From the NCBI GenBank assembly GCA_023014365.1, contig JAEBUN010000017.1:868001-932000 (forward strand): 64,000 nt of DNA, given 5' to 3'. Positions 33,735 through 45,632 of this stretch are shown here, piece by piece. The stretch comes from Lepiota brunneoincarnata (lineage: Eukaryota > Basidiomycota > Agaricomycetes > Agaricales > Agaricaceae). Both the position numbers and the translations under genes were made by a program. The first letter of the stretch is position 1. The number at the start of each line of letters is the position of its first letter. The notes beneath the pieces were generated by a model. It saw nothing but the letters and a program-made list of their open reading frames with translations. It ran no database searches and had not been told where the DNA came from.

Positions 33735-34786
33735 ACAATACGGCCCCATTACGTGCCTTTGTACCGACCGCAAAAGGACATGGATTATCGTCGGAACGTC
33801 GACCGGAGTTCTGACGCTCTGGGACAAGCGTTTCGGATTGTTGCTCAAGAGCTGGCACGTTGAAGGATCCACTTCAGGTCGCTTAGCCCGTGTTCACCAA
33901 TGCGTCGTGCATCCTTCCAGGGGACGGGGGAAGTGGGTCATGGTTGCGGTGGAAGTATCGAGAAAGGTCTCTTCGGAACGCAAAATTACAAATCTAGTGG
34001 AGGTTTGGGACATCGAGAAATCTGTGTTGGTGGAGACCTATGCTACAAGAACGGGAGCTGCGTCGGATCCACTTCCAGAGCCCCAAGAGGCAACTGGCGC
34101 GGATGCTGACGTGAGTTCTGCGACTGCTATTGCGGCACTGGTGCGGGCTAGGCAGAACCAAAGTCAGGGCGGGTTCGGCGATGGGCCCGAAAGGCAGCTA
34201 CCTGGCAGTTTCCCTGAAAGTAGCAAAACTGAGATGCTACCCTCGCCTACCCCAGACGTTCGTGCCATGATCGTTGGGTCGGATTTCGGTGGGCACACTA
34301 TGGCACAGCGTTCCGAGTTCAATGACCTGGTGGTGGATTCGAGTTCATCGAGGAGTAGTGGGAAAGGGTTCATGATCACTGGATCCGAGGACAGGAAGAT
34401 TAGATTTTGGGACATGGGCAAGGTTGAGAGGACAGCAGTGCTATGTGGTTTAGAGTCGGAACAGGAACGACCATCCTACAGGTAAAAACCCACCCAAGAA
34501 TCCGTTTTATTCGCTAAGACACTGACGATCTTTCTACAGTAGTCTGACGAGTGGCACCACCTCAGTCTACGCAGAAACATGTCCACCTATCCCAAGCGGT
34601 GTCCACAGTAATCGCCCGGCACCGCGGATATCACTAATAACCCATAATCAGCAAAACTTGCTGAAGAACCATCAAGACGTTATCACTGCGCTGGCGTGTA
34701 TTGACTCGCCATTTAGAGGAGGTATCGTTAGTGGTGACCGGGCGGGGGTCATCAAGGTATGGCGGGTTGATCAACTCGAAGTTTGA
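28819..34786 (+). CDS. VPS15: VPS15, PI3-kinase regulatory subunit 4, complete copy
   Basis: Pseudokinase/scaffold subunit that recruits and activates VPS34 PI3-kinase for autophagy and endosomal sorting. It starts MGNAHSGFNLTRTSGALDSF with the N-myristoylation glycine. The kinase-like domain shows FLVVKVFIKPDPG, HGDIKSENILVTSWNWVYLA with DFA in place of DFG (normal for VPS15), and GRRTCYIAPERFY. A HEAT-repeat middle follows ([53 protein letters not shown]). Then comes a Ser/Pro-rich linker and a C-terminal WD40 domain (SHSDAITALTVSPDHMFFVS, SASDDKTVKIWDTARLE, MITGSEDRKIRFWDMGKVE, GGIVSGDRAGVIKVW). It stops at 34786. There are about 15 or more short introns with good consensus. All frames close correctly, so this is the functional locus; the left copy is a pseudogene. 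Confidence 0.95.
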
Positions 34787-35281
34787 AGCTTGAAGTTTCG
34801 GACTCGTTACTGTACATTGCTGACTTACATCTTAAATCCATACTTGCGACTCGATAATGAATAATGAATAGAATGCACAATACCGTCGTCGGAATTGCAT
34901 TCGAGCGTCTGATCCGGAAATGAGCCTCAGCAGGAATGCCCAAACAAATGGCATTGGTTGATGCCGCGCTCAGGGCAAGCGATAATCTAGCGAGTGTGCA
35001 GCAGGCTGGAAATATGAGCATGAGCTTGCCCGAGAGCCTGCTCCCCTCTTGAAACCTTCTCATAAATGGAAGGCCTGCGCAGCCCGATACTGCTCACACC
35101 GAAATTAAGCAATGAGAAGTGCTCGATGAAGCCGAGAAGCCAAAGCTCCGCCGGGGGGCCGTTGTGAAAGTGACTACACGTGGATGCAGAAGGGCACGCA
35201 GGAGCACCAACATTTAGGTACAAGGTTCGGACGGTATAGGTGCCAGGACCACCCCGGGGATCAGTAAGATGCAATGGCTTA
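34787..35281. other. Spacer downstream of VPS15
   Basis: About 500 bp with antisense-type short frames only. No recognised gene. Confidence 0.35.
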
Positions 35282-35842
35282 TCATGTATTATTGTTCACT
35301 GGTGCTTCCTCGAACCACCGTGGCAGCTCCGGATTGTCGAATAATTGATGGATACCAGCATCTGACGTCAGTCCGTTATATAAATTATGGATGTTGTCGC
35401 CGTTGAGTTCAACTAGGATGGTTGAGACCCTCAGAGGCCCGGGGTACCATGAACCCCTCTGGCTTAGGATCCCAGTTGGTTGAAAGGGGGAAAGATATGA
35501 TAAAAGCTGGTGGAATCGATGCAACCGGTAACCATGGACAGTTTGGTTCTAAATATCCGCTACGGCGATGGACTGACAGAATCTTTTCGCAGTTGCATGA
35601 TCGTTTGAGGCTAAGTCGATAGCAGCATCAAATGCACCACTTTGGCTTGTTATGTAAGCAGGGTCCGAACTAGCAAAAAGAAAAAATTGAAGACAGCAAT
35701 TAGCCACTAAAGTTGGCTTGCAGAGACGTCGGGCAAAGATGTTCATTGGGTCTGTGTCAGCCTCACAAAGAAGAATCTCGTCAGCAACGGTGCTTCGAGC
35801 ATGAGAATTAGAGCTTCCAGGAATCAGATCATAAGTATGCAT
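35282..35842 (-). CDS. Uncharacterised minus-strand frames, possible small gene
   Basis: Two minus-strand frames may be exons of one gene. The upstream one (35842-35549) reads EILLCEADTDPMNIFARR, a possible intron near 35670-35705 (donor GTGGCT, acceptor TTGCTAG), then SDPAYITSQSGAFDAAIDLA and ATAKRFCQSIAVADI. The downstream one (35524-35282) reads WYPGPLRVSTILVELNGDN and GIHQLFDNPELPRWFEEAP. Amino-acid use looks protein-like, but I recognise no family, and the join between the two frames is not established. It may be a gene remnant. Confidence 0.25.
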
Positions 35843-36620
35843 GAGCTTCTGGCTATCTATCCCTCATGCGACAATCCCTCTCTGAGCACAGTTGTATTGG
35901 ATGGCAGAAATTCAGAGGAAGAGGTGAAGAGGCGGGGGCAGTTTGACTGCCATCATGGTAACGCGTACCGTGAACGTGAAACATAAATCTATAACTTGGT
36001 GTCGTTACAACTTGTTTTATTACCAGTGACCCACTTTATGACGCCGTAACAAAAGCTTGCCCGAACCAAAAACTTCAAGAACTGCCACGAATACCGCCTC
36101 ATTATCTCCACACACCCATGTAAATTTTACAAGAAGGTTCGTAAGGAGCCCATACCGTCAGGTTATGAATACGTAAAGATTGTCGAGTAGGACATTAAAA
36201 TTATGCGCCTACCAATACTAGTGCTAGGAGCGAGTCGTAGGTAGGCACTCTTTGACCTCCGCTGTGGCACTACTGTCAAGCCTTTGACATTGGCGGAGTT
36301 GTCGTCCCACCGCTGGGTTAGAAAAGCGGCCAAAGGCGATTCGCATGTTGTGTCAGACAAGACAGAAGCCTGCGTTCTAGTTGGGCGCTCAGATTGTTTT
36401 GAGGAAGAGATCAGGCTAAGAACGCTTGTCCCCACGTAACATATAACATGTCAGAAATTGACAATGTAATCCGCGTACTCACTTGCTTGCCTTCAAGTAC
36501 ATCCTAGAAGCCTGGCATGTATGTAAAATACGTGAGATGGAGGGGTGCGGGAGCTCCGCAAGAACGGGCGTCGTGCACGACCCACTCATTTGTCTCCGCA
36601 CTTTCGCCTGGTATACCAGC
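35843..36620. other. Region upstream of hydrophobin
   Basis: No recognised coding sequence. The last part is the hydrophobin promoter. Confidence 0.4.
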
Positions 36621-36623
36621 AGG

Positions 36624-36630
36624 TATAAAA
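36624..36630 (+). promoter_or_regulatory. TATA box of the hydrophobin gene
   Basis: TATAAAA 80 bp before the ATG at 36710, followed by a short leader with a pyrimidine-rich stretch (CCATCCACTCACTCCCAAAAC) just before the start codon, as in many strongly expressed fungal genes. Confidence 0.65.
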
Positions 36631-36709
36631 GAACCTGAGTTTCAACAGGCTTTTCGTCAGTCAAACGCGACCACCTAGTTGTTCTCCATCCACTCACTCC
36701 CAAAACACA

Positions 36710-37245
36710 ATGTTCTCCAAGCTCGCTGTCTTCATCGCCGCCGCTGCCTTTGTCTCCGCTCTCCCCAGTGACTACACACCCGATCCGGCTCCTGCCACTA
36801 CTATCAACAAAACTGTCAACAAGTGCAATGTTGGTTCTCTCCAATGCTGTATGTCAATGATCCATTCTATCCTATCCCGGAGGGAGCGGCTAATAGTTTC
36901 TTAGGCAAGTCCGTCCAGCACGCCAACTCGAAGGCTGCTCAGAACCTGGCCGGTCTCCTCAACATTGCTCTCGGTGGCGTCCAGGGTCTTGTTGGCTTGA
37001 CTTGCAACCCTATTGATGTTATCGGTATTGGTGCTGGTTCTAACTGGTAAGCCCAACTCGGGAATTCTGGTCATCTTGTTCACGGACATATCCCGATTCT
37101 CCAGCAATGCCACACCTGTTTGCTGCAAGGAGAACAAATTCAGTGAGTATCTTGTTCTCATCAATCAAAGATAAATTTGTGACTGATGACCCGAAAAGAC
37201 GGTCTCATTGCTCTTGGTTGCACTCCCATCAACGTCAACCTCTAA
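36710..37245 (+). CDS. Class I hydrophobin
   Basis: Small secreted surface-active protein that coats aerial hyphae and fruiting structures. It starts with a signal peptide (MFSKLAVFIAAAAFVSALPS). Four exons are joined by three introns (about 36849-36904, 37048-37105, 37141-37198). All eight cysteines are present in hydrophobin order: C in NKCNVG, CC after SLQ, C in GLTCNP, C in SNC, CC in TPVCCKE, C in ALGCTP. Spacing between C3 and C4 is long, which places it in class I. It stops after PINVNL at 37245. The second intron splits the C5 codon (TG/C). Unlinked to other hydrophobins in this window. Confidence 0.95.
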
Positions 37246-39378
37246 GCTCGCGTTCGTGAAAAGGAGCCTGACAGGGTTAGATGTATTGCCTGTGGAATTG
37301 TAGATGCTCTGATACCCTAGATTATTTTAATGTATGACGACTTAACTTGGGCACAAGTCCACGGTCTCATAATCCATCCCGATGAGTCTCCCGGCTATTT
37401 GTCTCTGCGAAAGTATTCCACCGGGCACTGTGCTTCGTTGACCTTACGATGAGTCCCTTCAATAATAACATTTTCGAATAACACGGTCGAGTTACCTATT
37501 CCGCCCCAACGGTGTTTGTGTCCGAACTACAGTTTTAATGAAAGATGTCATAAGACCTCTGATGGCTTCTAACTATTTGAGTTTGTGGGTCCCAGATCGG
37601 AGCGCCGCTTGTCTAGCCAAGTTCGGATCATTTAACTGCTATTCATGGCGCACTTTTAAAAAGGGGTATCCAGGTACAGATTTGAATACTCGTTCTCGTA
37701 TCCCGCCGCCCAAATTCGTTTTTGAGGTACTGTCGAGTTCATACCAGGCCTCCATCACGTCACATTCATAAAGACACCCAACTCCAAGTGATGCTTCAAG
37801 CGCTGGGTGAAAAGAACACCAGCAAAGTTGCAACAGACCAGGATCGCGTGTCACTGTGGACACCCTTGTACTGTATCCCAGCCCATTTAGATACTTAACC
37901 TAGTACATACATACCAAATCTCCGCTGAATAGGTCGTCTATTCCCACACTTTCAATATATACCATATAACATACTGACGCATAAATCCTACTTCACTTGG
38001 TGCGGACAATCTCCGAAAGAATAGTTGGGACGCCTGTGCGCACTTGTGACACGATCCAACGTTCTTTTTGAGAGGAAATGCAGCTCGTGTTATATTGGTA
38101 TATTTACCCCATGCTGGTTCCAAAATAAGACTGATCAATACTGTAATTCCGAATTGGTCTCTACAGGGAACGTCCTATTCTCGTCGAGAGCGCACAAATG
38201 GAGCTGAGGAACTGGTATGACAACCTTGGATAACACAGCAATTCGGGGCTTTTGGTCTCACAGCAACGCCAGACGCTGCCACAACAAGTTTGTAGTGGCG
38301 TTATTGGTGTGTTCCTGACAGACTGCAGATACGTATCATACACTGGCAAAGTCCCAAGTCAACAGATTCGCGGGCGTACTCTCGTCGTCAATGTCCTCTA
38401 CGATTAGGCGGGAGGGAATGTCACACTCAAGGAGTGGGAGGGGCATATTAAAGAATCTAGGACGTCTTTGCAAAGCGCACAGCTTCCCACATTTTTTAAG
38501 GTTTCGAACTTGCTCAACACGTGAGTGATCTCGACTAGATCGGGGACCCGTTTATCTTTGTGGGTGCAAGTTTATGCTCCTGAAAATCCCCGTTGCCCTA
38601 ACCTAAGATTGACGCACTGCGCATCCAGCCTCACACAAACGTGCTGTTAAAAACGTGCTTCTATAACCCTATCCCGCGCAAGCTGCGCTAGCCTCCGTGA
38701 GTCTATCTGTTGCGATCTAGATTCTATTGTCTGGTGGTTGCAAGACAACCAAATCCCCGTGTACAGCATAATGAGTCAGGACGAAGGCGGTAGAACTGAG
38801 TCATGCATATGACTGGAATTTTTTCCATTCTCTCCCTTTCTTTTTTTGGGAGAAGACATGACTCGGGATACTAGTTGATCATTCCACCAGACCACCTTCT
38901 CATCACCAAACAACCAAACAGGGCTCCTGTGTGACCTACGAATATGAGTATGAGTAATGGAACCCGAAACTCGCAGACACAGGCCCCATATCGGATTGAG
39001 CTGATCCAGCATTCCCTGAAACTGGGCGGTGTGGTGCGTCAGGCCACGTAGAAAAGGGTTGCATTGGTATGCACAGTTGGCCATCGGAATCGTGCTGTGT
39101 ATCGTACGTCCAGCTCGGAGCAATGCCGGTCTCTCCAACACATTCACGACGAATCGGGGTAACGGATATTCATGGTAGCCCGACATAACGGCATGGGCGC
39201 TGTCTGCTGGTTGTAAACATTGAAGACGAATGCCATGGTGAGTGCCTAATCAAGCAGTATGTTCCGGCCCCGGGTACGTACCCGAGTGGCGGGTCACTCA
39301 TTCCAATACTATCTATCAGTGCAGATGATAAAAGTGTTTTTTTTTTTTTCACTCTAACGACCCTCTAAAATACTACGC
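37246..39378. other. Gene-poor interval after hydrophobin
   Basis: Two kilobases with only short, low-information frames on both strands (longest a 136-codon minus frame at 38776-39186). No domain, tRNA or transposon signature recognised. A T-run lies at 39337-39349 just past the 3' end of the ThrRS gene. Confidence 0.45.
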
Positions 39379-42300
39379 CTACACAAGCCTGTTGTGCAAG
39401 CTCCGGTTCTTCTTGAGCGCGACGAGATTTCCAACCACTTCATCCAATGGGATTGTCTCCGACCGGGCCTTGGTGCCCACATCATCGCGATTACGCACAT
39501 TGACCGAACGCGCATCAAGTTCTTCCTGGCCGACCACTGTCGTCACAAGCCGGGTAATCCGATATCACGGGAAGCCGTGACGCGATTCACAGATCGATCC
39601 ACAAGCACGAAATAATATGATAGATAGAATTCGAGCATAGCCATTAGGTGGTGTCGGGGTCCGATTGCAAAAGAGGTAGTACACCCAGGGGTGATTAACC
39701 AGGGCAACGGCCAACGGTCGACGTGTAAGAGAAGATGCGCAGTGTGAAGTAAACAGCATATTGTTTGATACAAAAGCGGGTCGAGGTTGATGGTCAGATA
39801 CATGAACAAAAAAGTGAATGGGAGGTACCGACCGAGAATAAAATTATATTGTGCGATCTCGCCGTTTCTAATCTTCTTGGGGAGGGTGTTCTCACCATTG
39901 TCTACATCAGCCCAAAGACCCAAGCTCGCCAGACGATCTGTGACCTCCGCAGCATAATCTTTCTGTCAATCATGATACAAAGGAGATGAGGGATAGATGT
40001 TAAGAGACACAGCCTAGCATGAGAATTTTTGCCGGTACTCACGTAAGGAGCTGCGACGGGGATAACAAGCACTTGCCGAGGAGAAAGCCAGAACGGCCTG
40101 GAGAAAACAAGAGATAGGCGGATGGGTCAATGCATCATACGACAATAAGAACAAATAAAACAAGTAAACAAGTACAAATGAGACCACGACGCACCATTTT
40201 CCAGCAAAGTGTTCGGTGATGATGGCAGTGAACCGCTCCAAGCTCCCCAAAATCGCACGGTGAATTATCACTGGCCGCGCAGCAGCCTCATCTGCGGAGC
40301 GATATTTCAAGTTGAACCGCTCGGGAAGCTGGAAGTCGAGCTGAATGGTTGCACATTGGAACGACCTGCGAAGGGCATCGCGAATGGTGATATCAATCTT
40401 GGGTCCATAGAAAGCACCATCTCCCGGGTTGAGCTCCCATTGGCCGGGGTAGGCTGCCTCAAGGGCTTGTTTGAGTTGCTGGAGAAATAATAAGAGATAT
40501 GTTAAGAGGGATGACACGAAGAGTAAGCACATACCGCTTCGGCCTTGTCCCAGGTTTCAATAGTTCCGAGGTGGTTGTCTGGACGGGTAGAAAGCTCGAG
40601 CTTGAAATCGAACCCAAAGAGACCATAGATGTGTTTCATGAAATCAAAGAGGGCGTTGATCTCCTCTTCGATCTGGGAAGGCATGCAGAACACATGCGTG
40701 TCGTCCTGTACGAACCTCCTCACTCGCGTCAAGCCAGTCAGTGCACCGGACGCCTCGTTGCGGTGAATGATACCAAATTCCGCCATGCGGATCGGTAGTT
40801 CCTTGTAGCTCCTATCTCTCGAGTCGAAGATCAAAGCATGCCCGGGACAGTTCATAGGTTTCAGAGCCCATTTCTCCTTCTCGACGTCCAGCAAAAACAT
40901 ATCATCCTTGTAGTTCTGCCAGTGTCCAGAGGTTTCCCAGAGTTTGCTGTTGTACATGTTTGGAGAGATGACCTCTTGGTAGCCTCGCTTGAAGTACTGT
41001 TCCCGCATGAGCTCTACGAGGGCGTTATAGACGCGTGTGCCATGCGGAAGGAAAAAGCAGCTCCCAGGGCTCAGATCATGGAAGAAAAAGAGCTCCTGCT
41101 CTTTGCCGATCTTGCGGTGGTCGCGCTTAGCGGCCTCGGCGAGGAAGGTCTTGTACTCCGCAAGTTGTTTTTTGTCGGGGAAGGAAATGCCGTAAATGCG
41201 CTGGAGGGAGTCGTTATTGGAATCTCCGAGGAAATATGACGCGGAATTCTGGTTGAGAAATGAGTGGGCGTTAGTCAGGTAAGACTTCTAGGCGTGCCTT
41301 GGTGACCATGAAGGCCTTGATCTTGCCGGTGTGCGGAATGTGAGGGCCGATACAAAGGTCCACCATGGGGCCGCAACGATAGACAGTAGTGGAGGTACCA
41401 TCGGGGACCTTGGTCTGGATGAGGTGCTGCTTGTATTTGTTGTACTGTTCGGAGTGTCACCGTATGCGGAGAATTTATGTACGTCGAGAATTACTTACGT
41501 TGAACATCTCAAGTAGTTTTTCTTTCGACACGACCAGACGTTCAAATTTTTGTTTCTCCTTGATAGCGGATTCCGATACTTTCTCTAATGAAGGGTAGTC
41601 GGTGTTGGATACTGGCCGGTCAGTGGCCATCTCGTAGAAGAAACCTTCATCGGTGGGAGGACCAAGACATAGATGACAACCATAGTGTCGTTCAGCAGCC
41701 TCTCCGAGGACGTGCGCAGACGAGTGCCAGAAAACCTTTTTCCCTGCTGGTTGTTAGGACGTGCACCTGTGGCAATTCGTGACGCACCTTCAGGGTGCTC
41801 AAAGTCGAGCAGCTCGAGCTTGATGGACCTTTCAAGAGGACGCTCGAGATCCCAGAGCTGTCCGTCAACCTATAAAAATATTATGAAGACCTTATCAACG
41901 GGTAGAGGGTATTGCCAGCACACCTTTGCAATAACCACGCGATCAGCGAGGCTCTTCGACAACTCCTTTGCAATATCCATTGGAGAAGTTTCCCAACTCG
42001 TTCCTTTCCTTTCTGACCCATCGGGCAGGGTAACTGTAATTTCCTCCCGTGGTTGCGCTAATGCCACCCAGTTGAGTGTGTGCTGTTATATTTGAAAACT
42101 GGCCAAAAACGAACCAGCGACAAAGGCATCATATTCAACCTTCAGCCCCTCAAACATTCTGATACGATGATCGAAGAACGCGGGAGGGGGTTGGAGCTGT
42201 CGACCATACATATCGATTACATTCGTTTACGCGCTAGAGATCCCTCACACACCTCTAAAGGGTATTCAGATCCGGTAGAAGCTTTTGCCTTTTTATCTTT

Positions 42301-42519
42301 GCCTGCCTTCTGGGGTATTTGTTGGCCATCAGCGTGCCGACTCTCGAGAGCCGGAATTTGGACTGGGTGGGATGAAGAAGCGACCGGGTGGGCCATCGCA
42401 CAGGATCTAGTTTGTGGTAGGTGTAGCCGGACGGCACGGAAAGGAGGTGTATGTACGTGGCAGATGGACACAGACGACCGGGTTAATCTTGGAAGAAGCG
42501 AGATAAACCTTTTCTGCAT
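39379..42519 (-). CDS. THS1: Threonyl-tRNA synthetase, possible cytosolic and mitochondrial forms
   Basis: Class II synthetase that charges tRNA-Thr. Reading down the minus strand: an N-terminal extension, [23 protein letters not shown] domain [20 protein letters not shown], editing domain ([20 protein letters not shown] and [20 protein letters not shown]), and the catalytic core with [33 protein letters not shown] (zinc-ligand Cys), [20 protein letters not shown] (motif 2) and [19 protein letters not shown]. The anticodon domain follows ([53 protein letters not shown]), ending HNRLV at 39379. Two in-frame ATGs exist: 42519 starts [20 protein letters not shown], a good mitochondrial presequence; 42396 starts [13 protein letters not shown], a cytosolic-type end. 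Both forms may be made from one gene. The last intron (about 39600-39840) is unusually long. Confidence 0.95.
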
Positions 42520-42847
42520 CCCATCGATCCCTAGTCACGTTGACAAAGGAGGAGTCATCAATAATTTCTTAAGTGGCCGATCCTAAAGAGGCATTTAGTT
42601 CCCATCTGTTTCACTACCCAGTGATCCGTGATATTGCCTGTATGTAACCACCCGCAGTCCGCCTGAACAGCACGCCGCAGGGAAGGTTACTGAGCCAGGA
42701 TATAAGGAATCTCAGAAAGTGCAGGGGACCTCGAATGTGAAACGAAATACAACGTTTTATGGAATATCGCTTGATGAATTAGGAAACCAGTAAAATCAAC
42801 TATAGCGTGTATTGCAGTACATGTCTCTGAGAACGCCTCCGCCGACT

Positions 42848-44636
42848 TCATGAGCTGAGCTTCCCAAACTGGCTTCGCTGTAACAGAAGATGCGAGCATT
42901 AGCGTCATGTCCATAACATTGATAACACCGGAGAATGGATGGAATATCGGAATGGAAGACTCACCAATTGCATTATTGCATGCCTCTCGGCTTCTGGGAG
43001 GGCATTAATCTGTTCTTGCGTCAAATTGAGGACTTGCATGAGCATAACCTGAAAACCGAAGAAAAAAATCTCAGTTTCACACCAGAAAGCTTAAAAAGGA
43101 CCAAAAGTTAACCCTTTGGCTATCGCTAATGGCTGGAGGTACAGCGGCCTGTGGTGCTGCTGGAGGCGCCTGTACCGCGGTTACAGGTGTCTGTGTTGTC
43201 CCTGTCGGAGGCGGTGGTCGATAGTAGGGCATGACTGCGGGGGGAAACATGGCCGATGCAGGTGGTAGCGAAGAAGACGGAGGCACCCCTGGCACCGGGA
43301 GAGGTGCCTGATATGGCATATGCCCAGGCGGAGGAGCAAAGGTGGGCGGCTGAGCGAGATGTTGCGGCGGCCCCGGTATAGAAGGGCGAGGAGGGGTCGG
43401 AGGAGGCACAACTGTAGTTGGTTGTGGTCCCGAAGTCGCCTCCAGCATCCGTTGGAGAATTGCCGGGTCCACGATATTGTTCAATAGAAGTCCTTGGAAG
43501 AGGGCATATGATAGTTGCGGATGTTTGACAAGAAGTTGACGTGCATGGTCAGGATGGGTAATAATGAATGCCTAGGCTCAGCAAGTTATGGTTAATATTT
43601 CAGAGTGTTAAACAGTAATCAATGTCTGTCTTACTTTCATCTGCGCCAACACTTCCATAAGTTGACTCGGTGGCATCGTGGCAAGGGTCTTGCTGATATG
43701 ATCCAGCACAGTTGTTCCTTTAGGTACTTGGATACCTGGAGGAACTTGAGATAAGAAGTCGCCATCATGGGCACGGGCCCCACCACCACCACCACCACCG
43801 CCGCCGCCGCCGCCGCCGCCCCGCCATCGAGGCTCCGCAGGACCGGGATAGCCTCCGTCTACCAACTCACCCCTCACCGTTGTCTTGCCTTCAAGGAATG
43901 GATCGGAATCAGCCAAGTCGATTCGTAGCGGGCGCCCACCAACATCAACATTATTGAGATTGCGGACGGCACTTAACGCGGTCTCATGATCTTTGAGATT
44001 GAAGAGGCAGAGTTGACACATCAAGACGCGCAATGATACCAAGTACGAAGTGATGTTCAGTTGATCCATTAAGGGGTCAAAGGATCCACGTTTGACGGGT
44101 TTGAGGGTGGTCAACAGCAGCGCGGACGTGTTTCATTGATAGCACATGCGACGGGGCAATGTTGATATGATTCGAAAGAAGTCAGAGTAGTAGCAACCCC
44201 AAGGACGACCGTAAAAGTTGATGCATTTTGACAACCGTTAAATTCATGTTTATATCACACGGATACGCGAGGGAAGAAAGGCGTTTGTAGTGTTGGGAAG
44301 TTGGGTATGTTGAAAGTGAGCCTTGATGCTTAGTTTCACATTTCCGGAATCTGCTTCGTTTGGACATACCGGCAAATTCACAGAACCCATACCCTCGAGG
44401 CTTCCCTGTCTCCCTGTCGAAAACCAGTCTGGTTCATGCACACTCAGTAAATCGACATTGAAAAACGACCGCATCCATAGGCTAATACCTAAAACCAATG
44501 ACCTGGCCAACGCTCTTGAACACATCGATGAGTTGATCTTCGCCCATGTTATATGGAACATTTCCGACTACGCACATGAGGATTTCGTATAATGAAGAAT
44601 GAAAATAAAATGCTCACCAAATACTACCTTGCTCAT
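42848..44636 (-). CDS. CSTF2: CstF-64 / Rna15-type cleavage stimulation factor subunit
   Basis: Pre-mRNA 3'-end processing factor that binds downstream or GU-rich RNA. It starts at ATG 44636 in a 19-nt first exon (MSKVVF), then VGNVPYNMGEDQLIDVFKSV and GQVIGF, then LVFDRETGKPRGYGFCEFA, then DHETALSAVRNLNNVDVGGR; together these form one RRM with RNP2 (VFVGNV) and RNP1 (RGYGFCEF). A glycine run and the hinge region follow (TLATMPPSQLMEVLAQMK, HARQLLVKHPQLSYALFQGL), then a Pro-rich segment and the C-terminal helical domain VLNLTQEQINALPEAERHAI. A final short exon gives RSQFGKLSS and a stop at 42848. The intron between RNP1 and DHETAL is about 360 nt, much longer than its neighbours. Divergent from the Hsp20 gene, 223 bp away. 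Confidence 0.92.
43780..43823. repeat. GGN trinucleotide run coding poly-Gly
   Basis: Plus strand shows (CCA)n then (CCG)n. On the coding strand this gives about 14 consecutive Gly codons after the RRM of the CstF-64 gene. It is likely length-variable between strains. Confidence 0.9.
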
Positions 44637-44818
44637 TATCCGAGTCAACAAACCTAGCTCGTCGAAATCGGCGGGTAAATGCACTGTCACATGTCACACT
44701 TGTTTATCACGTGAGTATTTGACTCGACTAAATGTATTAATAATATAACAGACCAGTGGGAGTTGCAGGGGGTCAGGGGGGCCATGTCTTCCTAATGGGG
44801 ATGCCGTCCAAGACCGAA

Positions 44819-44826
44819 TATATAAG
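44819..44826 (+). promoter_or_regulatory. TATA box of the Hsp20 gene
   Basis: TATATAAG about 34 bp before the ATG at 44860, within the divergent promoter shared with the CstF-64 gene. I did not find a clear array of heat-shock elements (nGAAn repeats) by eye. Confidence 0.5.
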
Positions 44827-44859
44827 CTGACATCACCCATCGAAAGAGCCAAGTCCTGA

Positions 44860-45632
44860 ATGACCTCCAGTACTCCATCCTCTGCCCCTTCAAAATCAGT
44901 ATCTTTCACCTCTTTGCAACGAGACCCCCGTTATCAGGCAGCTGTTGCTCAAGCCACCCGAATTAAATGTGTTCAGCTCATACGCACCGGGTGGCTACGC
45001 CCAGCCCGTCCTCGCGGCCAATCTTCTAGCGGAGAGTGGAAGCCAAGGTAAGCGACGCGTGCCTCCCACAAAATCAAAACGTTGACTTAACATGATTTTT
45101 TTTTTGCAGGATGGATTTGATTGACGAATCTTCATCTCCTAATATCATCGCTCTCTTCGAGTTACCTGGCGTTAAGAACGATAGCATTACCCTCCAAATC
45201 AAGGACAGGCGACTGGTTGTGTTTGGGAACAGAGCTGACCCATTCGCCGAGGCACTCGCAGCCGCAGCTCGAGCTCGAACCTCCACGTCCACAACAAACA
45301 CACTCGATACTATACAGGTGGACTCTGATACCTCGAACGCTGCAACAACCGCCCTTGACACACCAAACAACTCTGTTCGCGAGCTCCGCTACGGCTCATT
45401 CTACAGGAGTATCCCTGTACCTGATGGCATAAAGGTATGAGTTGCGCTGTCCTTACATGACTAAATATGAGTCATTAATTGTCGTTTCTAGCAAGCCGAA
45501 GTCACGGCTGGTCTACAAGATGGCATGTTGACCGTATCCTGGCCACGCGTCCCAGCCGCCGCTCGCCAGCCCCTCGCCCCAGGTTCTGCTCCTGGAGGTT
45601 TCACGAAGAATGATGGAATCACGGCCGCTTAG
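44860..45632 (+). CDS. Small heat-shock protein (Hsp20 / alpha-crystallin domain)
   Basis: ATP-independent holdase chaperone. Three exons: 44860 to about 45048, 45109-45435 and 45492-45632. The N-terminal part is MTSSTPSSAPSKSVSFTSLQ, then SGEWKPR joined to MDLIDESSSPNIIALFELPG, the start of the alpha-crystallin domain (WxPRMDxxE...FELPGV). It continues with LQIKDRRLVVFGNR, an Ala/Thr-rich insert, then ELRYGSFYRSIPVPDGIK and AEVTAGLQDGMLTVSWPRV. The Ala/Ser/Thr insert of about 45 residues within the domain is longer than in typical fungal members. It ends with a short Gly/Ala tail at 45632. Probably stress-induced. Confidence 0.93.

Noticed and set aside
7032..34786. Transposon-mediated capture of the duplicated blocks
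   Set aside because: No terminal inverted repeats, LTRs, transposase or clear target-site duplications were seen at 7032, 12970, 15534, 17449 or 28740.
35065..35175. 5S-rRNA-like words (GCCCGATACTGC, AATTAAGC)
   Set aside because: The order and spacing do not match fungal 5S rRNA and no terminal pairing was found.
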